A stretch of 45,927 nucleotides of DNA from an uncultured Ruminococcus sp. (GTDB lineage Bacteria > Bacillota > Clostridia > Oscillospirales > CAG-272). A program made the translations under genes and the position numbers. Where the stretch lies: assembly GCA_902795355.1 (NCBI GenBank), contig CADBKZ010000011.1, positions 1-45,927 of the forward strand. The letters run 5' to 3'. Position 1 is the first letter of the stretch, and each line of letters starts with the position of its first letter. Of this stretch, positions 39,182 through 45,927 are shown one piece after another. A model generated the notes under the pieces. The model made no database searches. It saw only the letters and a list, made by a program, of their open reading frames with translations, and had not been told where the DNA came from.

Positions 39182-40615
39182 ATGTACGACGTAGCAATCA
39201 TCGGCGCGGGCGTGGTTGGCGGCATGATCGCCAGAACGCTTGCCGCGTACCGGCTGAACATTGTGATCATTGAAAAGGCACACGATGTTGCAACCGGCGC
39301 AACCGCGGCGAACTCCGCCATTGTTCACGCGGGCTTCGACGCAAAAGAGGGTACGCTGAAAGCGAAGCTCAACGTGCGCGGCTCGGAAATGATGCCTCTG
39401 GTCTGCGAGGAACTCGGCGTAAAATACCGCAACAACGGCTCTCTGGTAATCGGGTTTTCCGACGAGGACAAGGCCACCCTGCAAACGCTTTATGAAAGAG
39501 GCGTGAAAAACGGCGTGAGGGGGTTGGAACTGCTCTCGGCGGAAGCGCTTCGCGCGTTGGAGCCGAACATCTCCAAAAACGCGACCTGCGCCCTGCACGC
39601 CCCCACGGGGAGCATCGTATGTCCCTATGAACTGACGTTCGCCGCCATCGGCAACGCCATGGACAACGGCGCGGAGCTGCTGCTTGACAGCGAAGTGACC
39701 GCCGTTACCGCGGAGAACGGCCGCTATACCGTTACCGCGGGAGCGCACACCGTGGAAGCCCGCTATGTGGTCAACGCCGCGGGACTCTACGCCGACGCGA
39801 TCGCGGCCATGGTCGGCGATACTTCATTCAACATCCATCCCCGCCGCGGCGAATATATTCTGCTCGATAAGGAAATGGGCGCGCTCGTTTCCCATACGGT
39901 GTTCCGCACCCCGAGCAAAATGGGCAAAGGCATTCTCGTTTCCCCGACCGTGGACGGCAACCTGCTCACCGGCCCCACCTCGGTGGACATCTCCGACAAA
40001 GAGGACAAATCCACCACGCCAGAGGGCATCGCGCGCGTGATGAAAGAGGCGGGCGAGAACGTGGAAGGCATCCGCTTCGGCGCAACCATTACCGGCTTCT
40101 GCGGCCTGCGCGCCGTTGGAAGCACGGGCGATTTCATCATCAACAACCCGCGCCACGGGTTTGTGAACGTTGCGGGCATCGAATCCCCCGGGCTTTCTTC
40201 CGCGCCCGCCATTGCCGCGTATGTGGCCGACCTGCTCGCCGCGGACGGCCTTGCGCTGGAAAAGAAACCCGACTACAACCCCCGCCGCGAGGCGCTCCAC
40301 GCCTTCCGCGAAATGAGCATGGAAGAGAAAAACAAGGTGATCGCCAAGGATCCCGCCTACGGGCGCGTGATCTGCCGCTGCGAAACCGTAACCGAGGGCG
40401 AAATTCTGCATGCCATCCGCCAGAACCCCAAGCCCCGCGACCTTGACGGCGTCAAACGCCGCACCCGCGCGCAAATGGGACGCTGCCAAGGCGGCTTCTG
40501 CTCGCCCTACATTGTGGAAATGCTGGCCAAGGAGCTGAATATCCCCTACGAAGCGGTCACAAAATTCGGCGGGAAATCGGTGGTCAATTTCGGAAAAACA
40601 AAGGAGACGCTTTGA
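39182..40615 (+). CDS. FAD-dependent dehydrogenase with [2Fe-2S] domain (GlpA-like)
   Basis: A 477-residue flavoprotein of the DAO/GlpA-LhgO group. The FAD-binding motif GAGVVG is at 8-13, a GlpA-like TGATAANSAIVHAGFD segment follows, and GFCGLRAVGSTGDF with NVAGIESPGLSSAPAIA close the flavin domain. The C-terminal ~90 residues are a BFD-like domain with Cys398, Cys400, Cys435 and Cys440 (CRC, then CQGGFC), expected to bind a [2Fe-2S] cluster. The likely role is oxidation of glycerol-3-phosphate or a 2-hydroxyacid, with electrons passed to its partner proteins. AAGGAG precedes ATG 39182. First gene of a three-gene operon; no glycerol kinase or facilitator gene is present nearby. Confidence 0.88.
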   Translation: MYDVAIIGAGVVGGMIARTLAAYRLNIVIIEKAHDVATGATAANSAIVHAGFDAKEGTLKAKLNVRGSEMMPLVCEELGVKYRNNGSLVIGFSDEDKATLQTLYERGVKNGVRGLELLSAEALRALEPNISKNATCALHAPTGSIVCPYELTFAAIGNAMDNGAELLLDSEVTAVTAENGRYTVTAGAHTVEARYVVNAAGLYADAIAAMVGDTSFNIHPRRGEYILLDKEMGALVSHTVFRTPSKMGKGILVSPTVDGNLLTGPTSVDISDKEDKSTTPEGIARVMKEAGENVEGIRFGATITGFCGLRAVGSTGDFIINNPRHGFVNVAGIESPGLSSAPAIAAYVADLLAADGLALEKKPDYNPRREALHAFREMSMEEKNKVIAKDPAYGRVICRCETVTEGEILHAIRQNPKPRDLDGVKRRTRAQMGRCQGGFCSPYIVEMLAKELNIPYEAVTKFGGKSVVNFGKTKETL

Positions 40616-40616
40616 G

Positions 40617-41861
40617 ATGAAACACATTGATCTGGTTATCATCGGCGGCGGCCCCGCCGGAATGAGCGCGGCGGTTGCGGCCTACGACGCCGGCGTTCGC
40701 GATTTGCTGATCCTCGAACGCGACAGCCACCTCGGCGGCATTCTGCAGCAGTGCATCCACAACGGCTTCGGCCTGCACCGCTTCGGCGAGGAGCTGACCG
40801 GCCCCGAATACGCCTACCGCTACGAGGCAATGGTGGAAGAGCGCGGCATTCCCGCCAAGCTCAACACCATGGTGCTGGATATCTCCCCCGAAAAGGTGAT
40901 TACCGCCACCAACACCGAAGAGGGCGTGTTCCAGATTCAGGCAAAGGCGGTGGTTCTTGCCATGGGCTGCCGCGAGCGCGCCAAAGGCGCGCTGAACATT
41001 GCCGGAACGCGCCCCTCGGGCATTTACAGCGCGGGAACGGCGCAGAAGTTCGTCAACATGAAGGGCTATATGCCCGGGAAAGAGGTCGTGATCCTCGGTT
41101 CGGGCGACATCGGTTTGATTATGGCGCGCCGCATGACGCTGGAAGGCGCAAAGGTGCATGCCGTTTGCGAGCTGATGCCCTATTCGGGCGGCCTCGCGCG
41201 CAACATTGAGCAATGCCTGCATGATTTCAACATTCCGCTCAAACTCTCCCACACCGTGGTGGAGATCCACGGCAGGGAGCGGCTGACCGGCGTTACCATT
41301 GCCAAGGTGGATGAAAACCGCCGTCCCATTCCCGAAACGCGCGAATACATTCCCTGCGACACCCTGCTCCTTTCGGTGGGTCTGATCCCCGAAAACGAGC
41401 TTTCCAAAACCGCAAAGGTCCCGCTGGACCGCGTAACCAACGGCGCGGTGGTGGATCAGGACCGGCAAACCGCCGTTAACGGCGTGTTCGCCTGCGGCAA
41501 CGTCCTGCACGTCCACGACCTTGTGGACTACGTTTCCGAGGAAGCCGACATTGCCGGCAGAAGCGCGGCCGACTACATCAACGGCCTTTCCGCCGACGCC
41601 GTGAACGTCGCCCTGCATACGGACGGCAAGGTCCGCTACACCGTTCCCCAGCGCATTACAAAGAAAAAGGACGTGACCGTGTTCTTCCGCGTTTCCGACG
41701 TGTTCCGCAACGTAACGGTCAAAGTGACCGACAACGCGGGCAACGTGGTTTATTCCCGCAAGAAACCCAAGGTCGCCCCCGGGGAAATGGAGAGCGTCAC
41801 GCTCAAACCCGAGGCGTTCGCAAACGCGACCGATCTCAATTTTGCATTGGAGGTGCAGTAA
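40617..41861 (+). CDS. FAD/NAD(P)-dependent oxidoreductase, partner subunit
   Basis: A 414-residue pyridine nucleotide-disulfide-type oxidoreductase. The FAD motif is GGGPAG (10-15); the second Rossmann motif VILGSGDIGLIMARR binds NAD(P), and GVFACGN with the following HDLVDYVSEEA is the usual C-terminal FAD contact. The QQCIHNGFG segment is typical of the oxidoreductases found next to GlpA-like proteins in Bacillota. A ~80-residue C-terminal extension (KDVTVFFRVSDVFRNVTVKV) looks like a small beta domain. The start codon is 1 nt after the upstream stop, with AAGGAG inside the end of that gene, so expression is coupled. Confidence 0.87.
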   Translation: MKHIDLVIIGGGPAGMSAAVAAYDAGVRDLLILERDSHLGGILQQCIHNGFGLHRFGEELTGPEYAYRYEAMVEERGIPAKLNTMVLDISPEKVITATNTEEGVFQIQAKAVVLAMGCRERAKGALNIAGTRPSGIYSAGTAQKFVNMKGYMPGKEVVILGSGDIGLIMARRMTLEGAKVHAVCELMPYSGGLARNIEQCLHDFNIPLKLSHTVVEIHGRERLTGVTIAKVDENRRPIPETREYIPCDTLLLSVGLIPENELSKTAKVPLDRVTNGAVVDQDRQTAVNGVFACGNVLHVHDLVDYVSEEADIAGRSAADYINGLSADAVNVALHTDGKVRYTVPQRITKKKDVTVFFRVSDVFRNVTVKVTDNAGNVVYSRKKPKVAPGEMESVTLKPEAFANATDLNFALEVQ

Positions 41862-41862
41862 G

Positions 41863-42216
41863 ATGATCCGCGAACTGACCTGCATCGTCTGCCCCCGCGG
41901 CTGCCAGCTCAAAGCCGAGCTGGACGCGAACGGCGCCGTCCTTTCGGTAACGGGCAACGCCTGCCCCCGCGGCAAGCAGTACGCCATTGACGAATGTACC
42001 CACCCCATGCGCACAATCACATCCACCGTGCGCGCCGCGAACGGCGAACCCGTCCCCGTGAAAACCAACCGGACGATCCCCAAGGAAAAAATGTTCGATT
42101 GCATGGCCGAGATCAACAAGGCCGCCGTTTCCCTGCCCGCCCGCATCGGCGACGTCGTAATTGCCGACATCCTCGGCACCGGCGCGGATGTGGTCGTAAC
42201 GGCAAATAAAGGATAA
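41863..42216 (+). CDS. DUF1667 cysteine-rich protein
   Basis: A 117-residue protein with four conserved cysteines: CIVCPRGC (Cys7, Cys10, Cys14) and NACPRG (Cys34), the pattern of DUF1667 proteins and similar to small iron-sulfur or zinc-binding modules. Further conserved blocks are CTHPMRTITSTVR and VKTNRTIPKEKMFDCM. In Bacillota it regularly ends operons with the two preceding oxidoreductases, where it may act as an electron-transfer subunit comparable to GlpC; the function is inferred from context. GGAGG at 41849-41853 lies 9 nt before ATG 41863, one nucleotide after the previous stop. Confidence 0.9.
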   Translation: MIRELTCIVCPRGCQLKAELDANGAVLSVTGNACPRGKQYAIDECTHPMRTITSTVRAANGEPVPVKTNRTIPKEKMFDCMAEINKAAVSLPARIGDVVIADILGTGADVVVTANKG

Positions 42217-42238
42217 GATAGGGAGTCAGACCTTGAGA

Positions 42239-42272
42239 GGGGCGGCTTTTTCTCGCGAGAAAAAGCCGCCCC
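42239..42272. terminator. Perfect 34-bp palindrome, probable terminator
   Basis: 17-nt arms without a mismatch, core TTTTTCTCGCGAGAAAAA, starting 22 nt after the DUF1667 stop. There is no T-run outside the stem, so termination is plausible but unproven. Confidence 0.5.
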
Positions 42273-42400
42273 TACCAAACTCTCCCCCCAAAAAGAGCAA
42301 ACGCGTTTTTTTGGAGGGGATATTTTTTACGTTATGTCAACGACCGCAGATAGACCGCCAAAAGACCCGAGTTTGTTCTTTTCGGCGGGGGTGAGAGTTT

Positions 42401-42448
42401 GAGAGCGGGGGGACCCTTTTCTCGCAAGAAAAGGGTCCCCCCGCTCTC
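42401..42448. terminator. 48-bp near-perfect palindrome, probable terminator of mutL-tgt
   Basis: 24-nt arms with one mismatched pair next to the centre, core TTTTCTCGCAAGAAAA, 21 nt past the tgt stop on the minus strand. The core is shared with 42239-42272 and 19703-19748; the outer arms are different. Confidence 0.5.
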
Positions 42449-42469
42449 AAGGTCTTTCCCAAACGCCCG

Positions 42470-43606
42470 TCAATCCTCTGCTCTTTCGCCGAGGATGGCG
42501 CGGTATTTTTGGTAGAACGACTCGAAGTAGCCGCCGTCGAGCGCCTCGCGGATCTTGGCGGTCAGCTCGTTATAGAACCACAGGTTGTGGGTTACGCAAA
42601 GGGACATACCCACCGACTCCTTGGCTTTAATCAGGTGGCGCAGGTAGGAGCGCGAATAGTTGCGGCAGCAGGGGCAGCCGCAGCCCTCGTCCAAGGGGCG
42701 CGGGTCCTTGGCGTACCTCTCGTTGCCGAGGTTGATTTTGCCATGCCACGTGAACAGGTTGCCGTGACGGGCGTTGCGGCTGGGCATTACGCAATCGAAG
42801 AAATCGACCCCGAGATGCACGGCTTCCAGAATGTTGCAGGGGGTGCCGACGCCCATCAGGTAGCGGGGCTTGTCCTTCGGCATGTACGGCTCCACCGCGT
42901 CGATAATGCGGTACATCTCCTCGGTGGGTTCCCCAACGGCCAGCCCGCCGATGGCGTAGCCCTCGCAGGGGACCTCGGCGATCATCTGCATATGCGCGAC
43001 GCGCAGATCCTCGAAGGTGCTTCCCTGATTGATGCCGAAGAGCATCTGGCGCGGATTGAGCGTATCGGGCAGGCTGTTCAGGCGGTCCATTTCGGCGCGG
43101 CAGCGCACCAGCCAGCGGTAGGTGCGCTCCATGCTCTTTTTGCAATAGAGGTAGGGCGAGGGGTTCTCCACGCATTCGTCGAACGCCATGGCAATGGTGG
43201 AAGCGAGGTTGGATTGGATCCGCATGCTCTCCTCGGGACCCATGAAGATCCGTTTGCCGTCCACATGCGAGGCGAAATACACGCCCTCTTCCTTAATGCG
43301 GCGCAGATTCGCCAGCGAGAACACCTGAAATCCGCCGCTGTCGGTCAGAATGGGGCGATCCCAATTCATAAACTTGTGCAGTCCCCCCATCTCGCGGATC
43401 AGGCCGTCCCCCGGGCGGATATGGAGATGGTAGGTGTTGGAAAGCTCGACCTGACAGCCGATTTCGCGCAGCTGCATGGTGTTGACCCCGCCCTTGATGG
43501 CGGCGCAGGTGCCGACGTTCATAAACACGGGCGTTTGAATATCCCCGTGGACGGTATGAAGGACGCCGCGGCGCGCGCGGCCGTCCGTGGTAAGCAAATC
43601 AAACAT
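42470..43606 (-). CDS. tgt: tRNA-guanine transglycosylase
   Basis: A 378-residue bacterial TGT that exchanges G34 for preQ1 in tRNAs with GUN anticodons during queuosine synthesis. The general-acid Asp89 lies in LTDSGGFQVFSL and the nucleophile Asp271 in VDFFDCVMPSRNARHG. The zinc site CxCxxC-x25-H is complete: Cys309, Cys311, Cys314, His340. The length is normal. It starts 11 nt after mutL, with its ribosome binding site (AAAGGATCC) overlapping the end of that gene, so it is the second gene of a mutL-tgt unit. None of the usual partners (queA, ruvAB, yajC) is adjacent. Confidence 0.97.
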   Translation of the reverse strand: MFDLLTTDGRARRGVLHTVHGDIQTPVFMNVGTCAAIKGGVNTMQLREIGCQVELSNTYHLHIRPGDGLIREMGGLHKFMNWDRPILTDSGGFQVFSLANLRRIKEEGVYFASHVDGKRIFMGPEESMRIQSNLASTIAMAFDECVENPSPYLYCKKSMERTYRWLVRCRAEMDRLNSLPDTLNPRQMLFGINQGSTFEDLRVAHMQMIAEVPCEGYAIGGLAVGEPTEEMYRIIDAVEPYMPKDKPRYLMGVGTPCNILEAVHLGVDFFDCVMPSRNARHGNLFTWHGKINLGNERYAKDPRPLDEGCGCPCCRNYSRSYLRHLIKAKESVGMSLCVTHNLWFYNELTAKIREALDGGYFESFYQKYRAILGERAED

Positions 43607-43617
43607 GAAGGATCCTT

Positions 43618-45714
43618 TCAGAAGCCCGTGCGGTCAAATTGGCGGTCGAGCGCCCGTTTGGAAAGCTCCATGGCAACGGGGCGGCCGTGCGGGCAGAATG
43701 TAATGTCGGGCAATTCCATCAGCTTTTTCACAAGCCATTCGATGTGTTCGGGGGCATAATCCCTGCCGCCCTTGATGGCGGCTTTGCAGGCCGCTTGATA
43801 CAACGCCTTTTCAAAGAGGATGTCGCGCGTGAGTTTCACGCTCCCCGTGTTGTCGATCAGCCTGCCCGCCATGGTGCCGAGCATGGCTCCGACGGCGGCG
43901 GTGTCCACCCCCTCGGGAATCGCGTCGGCCGAAACGGTGTTGCGCGCGTAGCGCAGGGCAAACCCGATTTTGCGCAGCTCGCCGTCGTAGTCTTTCAGAA
44001 CTTCCACCTCGGCGGCGGTCAGCATGGTGTCCACGGGCAGCATCAGCAGCTGCGAGGCGACCGGCGTTTGGTACAGCCCCGCTTTGAGCTTTTCAAACAG
44101 GATGCGTTCGTGCGCGGCGTGCTGGTCGATCAGGAGCAGCTTTTCGCCCACTTCCACGATTACATAGCAGTTGAACGCGCTCCCCACAATGCGATATTCC
44201 GGCAGCGTTGCCGCCTCTCCCGCGGCGGGCGGGGTCGCTTCGGCGGGCGTCGGGCTTGGCGACGGTTCCCGCGCGGGCGGTTCTTTCGCCGACGCGCCGA
44301 CGGGCGGGATCGGGAACGCGATGTCGGGGCGGCCGGTCCGGTGCGATTCGGGAACCGCCAGCGGCGAATCGGGCGAGACCGCCGACGGCGGGAATTTGGC
44401 ATTGATATGCAGCGGCACTTCCACCGCGCCTTCGGGCAGCCGACCAACCGTTGACGGCGCGGAGCGCGGCGGCTCCGGAGCCTTTCCCGAGGGCGTTTGC
44501 ACGGGCTTTTCGTTCTCGCCGAATGTGCGGCGGAATTCCGCCGAGGTCATCCGCTCCTGCGGCTGGCGTTGGGTCCTGCCGCCGAGATCATAGGAGAGCT
44601 GGCGGCTCCGGAGCGACTCGGGGCGGCTGTTCTCCACAGGAGAGGTCGCCTCGGAAACCTTTCCCCCGGGGAACGCGAACGCGTTGCGCTTCAAGGCCGA
44701 ATCCAGATTGACGTTCGGCCGCGTAACATTCTGTTCCAACGCGGCGCGAACGGCGTAATAGACCGCCTCGAACACCGCTTTTTCGTTGGAAAACTTGACT
44801 TCCAGCTTCGAGGGATGCACGTTGACGTCCACGCGCGCGGGGTTGACCGCCACGTTCAGCACGCAGCAGGGGAACCGCTCGGGCGGCATATAGGACGTAT
44901 ACGCCTGTTCGAGCGCGGCCATAACCGTTTTGCTCTTGACATAACGCCCGTTGAGAAAGAAATTTTCGTGGTTGCGGTTGGCTTTGTAGTTATCGCTGCG
45001 GCCGATGTAGCCCGTAACGGTAACGCCGTTCATCTCGCCGTTCACTTCCAGCATCCGCGCGGCAAAATCCTTGCCGAACACGGCGTGGATCGCGTGGAGC
45101 AGGTCGCCGTCGCCCGCGGTTTCAAGGCGAACGTTGCCGTCCACAATCAGGCGGAACGCGATTTCGGGATGCGAGAGCGCCGTTTTCTCCACGTTTGCGC
45201 TGACCGCCATGGACTCGGTAACGTCCTTTTTTAAGAACTTCCGCCGCGCGGGAACGCGGGCAAACAGATTTTCCACAATTACCGTGGTGCCGTTGGAGCA
45301 GCCCTGCTCCCCAACCGTTACCTCGCCCCCGCAGGGCGCTTCCAGAACCGCGCCGAACTCCTCGTCGGCGGTTTTGGAGATGATGCGGACGTCCGCTACC
45401 GCCGCAATGGCGGCAAGCGCTTCCCCGCGGAACCCGAGCGTGATGATGGTTTCGAGGTCCTCTTTATCGCGGATCTTGCTGGTGGCGTGCCGGCGAAGCG
45501 CAACGGGCAGATCCTCGCGGGCAATGCCGCACCCGTTATCGCTGACGCGCATAAAGGTGATGCCGCCGTTCTGAATTTCGGCGGTGATGCTCGTGGCGCC
45601 CGCGTCGATGGAATTTTCCATCAATTCCTTCATCACCGAAGCGGGGCGATCCACCACCTCGCCCGCGGCGATCAGGTTTGCAACGGCAAACGGCAAAACA
45701 TTGATTTTTCCCAT
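43618..45714 (-). CDS. mutL: DNA mismatch repair protein MutL
   Basis: A 698-residue MutL. The N-terminal GHKL ATPase (about 1-335) has VMKELMENSIDAGA with Glu33 and Asn34, DNGCGI (59-64), and GFRGEAL. A long Pro/Arg-rich linker (about 360-510) follows. The C-terminal dimer domain carries the endonuclease motif DQHAAHERILFE and the CPHGRP motif, so it should nick DNA itself, as in organisms without MutH. ATG 45714 has a G-rich site (AAAGGGGGC) 8 nt upstream. No mutS is in the window. An IS30-type end begins about 20 bp upstream of the start, so no chromosomal promoter is visible. Confidence 0.97.
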   Translation of the reverse strand: MGKINVLPFAVANLIAAGEVVDRPASVMKELMENSIDAGATSITAEIQNGGITFMRVSDNGCGIAREDLPVALRRHATSKIRDKEDLETIITLGFRGEALAAIAAVADVRIISKTADEEFGAVLEAPCGGEVTVGEQGCSNGTTVIVENLFARVPARRKFLKKDVTESMAVSANVEKTALSHPEIAFRLIVDGNVRLETAGDGDLLHAIHAVFGKDFAARMLEVNGEMNGVTVTGYIGRSDNYKANRNHENFFLNGRYVKSKTVMAALEQAYTSYMPPERFPCCVLNVAVNPARVDVNVHPSKLEVKFSNEKAVFEAVYYAVRAALEQNVTRPNVNLDSALKRNAFAFPGGKVSEATSPVENSRPESLRSRQLSYDLGGRTQRQPQERMTSAEFRRTFGENEKPVQTPSGKAPEPPRSAPSTVGRLPEGAVEVPLHINAKFPPSAVSPDSPLAVPESHRTGRPDIAFPIPPVGASAKEPPAREPSPSPTPAEATPPAAGEAATLPEYRIVGSAFNCYVIVEVGEKLLLIDQHAAHERILFEKLKAGLYQTPVASQLLMLPVDTMLTAAEVEVLKDYDGELRKIGFALRYARNTVSADAIPEGVDTAAVGAMLGTMAGRLIDNTGSVKLTRDILFEKALYQAACKAAIKGGRDYAPEHIEWLVKKLMELPDITFCPHGRPVAMELSKRALDRQFDRTGF

Positions 45715-45792
45715 GGGCGAAGCCCCCTTTCCCGGGGATGTCGGATGTGTTATCATATGAAGTGCAACAGTCGGAGAAAAAGAAAAAAGGAT

Positions 45793-45820
45793 AGGACAAC
45801 ACGGCAAATTCGTGTATAAT
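45793..45820 (+). promoter_or_regulatory. Transposase promoter
   Basis: AGGACA (45793-45798) and TATAAT (45815-45820), spacer 16 nt, 35 nt before the transposase ATG. Confidence 0.6.
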
Positions 45821-45855
45821 GTAGTTACCACACAACACAAACACGAGGTATTGCC

Positions 45856-45927
45856 ATGTCATCCTACAACCATTATACACTAAAAGAACGGATTTGTCTA
45901 CAGGAACTTTTGTCGGAAGGAAAATCT
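45856..45927 (+). CDS. IS30-family transposase, N-terminal fragment (runs off the window)
   Basis: Only 24 residues are inside the window, beginning MSSYNHYTLKERICLQ and ending LLSEGKS. The pattern Y-x-H-(Y/L)-T-x-x-E-R-x-x-(I/L)-x-x-L-L-x-x-G-x-S is the start of the helix-turn-helix (HTH_38) that opens IS30-family transposases. An ACGAGGT sequence at 45843-45849 is a plausible weak ribosome binding site 6 nt before the ATG. The fragment is cut by the window end, not visibly by a mutation. The family call rests on this short region and the flanking element end. Confidence 0.7.
   Translation, partial: MSSYNHYTLKERICLQELLSEGKS

Larger units (their letters stand above)
42228..42455. repeat. 228-bp inverted-repeat element with a hairpin in each end
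   Basis: The outer ends are AGACCTTGAGAG (42228-42239) and its exact complement (42444-42455). Inside each end lies a palindrome (42239-42272 and 42401-42448), and inside those a second matching block (CAAACTCTCCCCCC at 42276-42289 against GGGGGTGAGAGTTTG at 42388-42402), then AAAAGAGCAAAC against GTTTGTTCTTTT. Only the ~70 nt centre is unpaired. It occupies the convergent gap between the DUF1667 gene and tgt and encodes no protein. The layout suits a MITE-like element or a doubled terminator. Confidence 0.65.
45731..45927 (+). mobile_element. Right-hand IS30-type element end with transposase start
   Basis: The element end (CGGGGATGT at 45733-45741, then TGTTATC and an A-rich GAGAAAAAGAAAAAA tract) precedes a promoter and the start of an IS30-type transposase gene that runs off the window. 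Its layout mirrors that of positions 1-102 on the other strand. The left boundary lies between 45731 and 45735, immediately upstream of the mutL ribosome binding site. Confidence 0.65.

Noticed and set aside
42217..42469. Small gene between the DUF1667 gene and tgt
   Set aside because: The stretch is almost wholly inverted repeats, with no start codon carrying a ribosome binding site.

Overview
The window looks like a contig from a high-GC member of the Bacillota, most likely an uncultured Clostridia (Oscillospiraceae- or Christensenellaceae-like gut lineage). The signs are: near-consensus sigma-A promoters (TTGACA, 17 nt, TATAAT), AGGAG-type ribosome binding sites, a GlgC/GlgD glycogen pair, a MutL with the endonuclease motif, a CadC-type sensor, an ECF S component beside coaX, and a SpoIIQ-like M23 protein. 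The taxonomic call is inference; no rRNA or tRNA gene is present. Both window ends fall inside IS30-type insertion sequence ends whose transposase genes point outward, so the window probably is a contig cut at repeats.

Layout. 0.1-4.8 kb: a GT28/MGDG-synthase-like glycolipid glycosyltransferase, then rpsO-pnp with a long hairpin in the pnp leader and a small unknown protein. 5.0-8.2 kb: a cytoplasmic GH2 beta-galactosidase with its own promoter and a bidirectional terminator. 8.2-11.2 kb (minus): a Gld-like ABC module made of a permease-GldG fusion and an ATPase-like protein that has lost its catalytic motifs. 11.4-19.7 kb: a complete glycogen operon, glgB-glgC-glgD-glgA-glgP, behind one strong promoter.

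19.9-32.0 kb is a 12-kb minus-strand envelope block. It reads, in transcription order, ABC ATPase, ABC-2 permease, two GldG-like proteins, a DUF4340-like membrane protein with an InlB-type repeat on its predicted cytoplasmic side, an OmpR-type response regulator, a histidine kinase, and a Cthe_2159-like beta-helix lipoprotein. This is the best candidate in the window for a poorly described system. The first five genes form a compact operon; the regulator pair and lipoprotein follow after terminators and a repeat cluster.

32.2-36.2 kb (plus): an M23/SpoIIQ-like protein, then ECF S component-coaX (pantothenate uptake and phosphorylation) and a MATE exporter. 36.4-38.9 kb (minus): a heavy-metal resistance operon with a CadC-like repressor, a free-standing HMA metallochaperone and a P1B-type Zn/Cd/Pb exporter, with an operator just downstream of the promoter -10. 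39.2-42.2 kb (plus): a three-gene FAD oxidoreductase operon resembling GlpA plus GlpB-like plus DUF1667. 42.2-42.5 kb: a 228-bp inverted-repeat element with a perfect hairpin in each end. 42.5-45.7 kb (minus): mutL-tgt, with an IS30-type end lying about 20 bp upstream of the mutL start.
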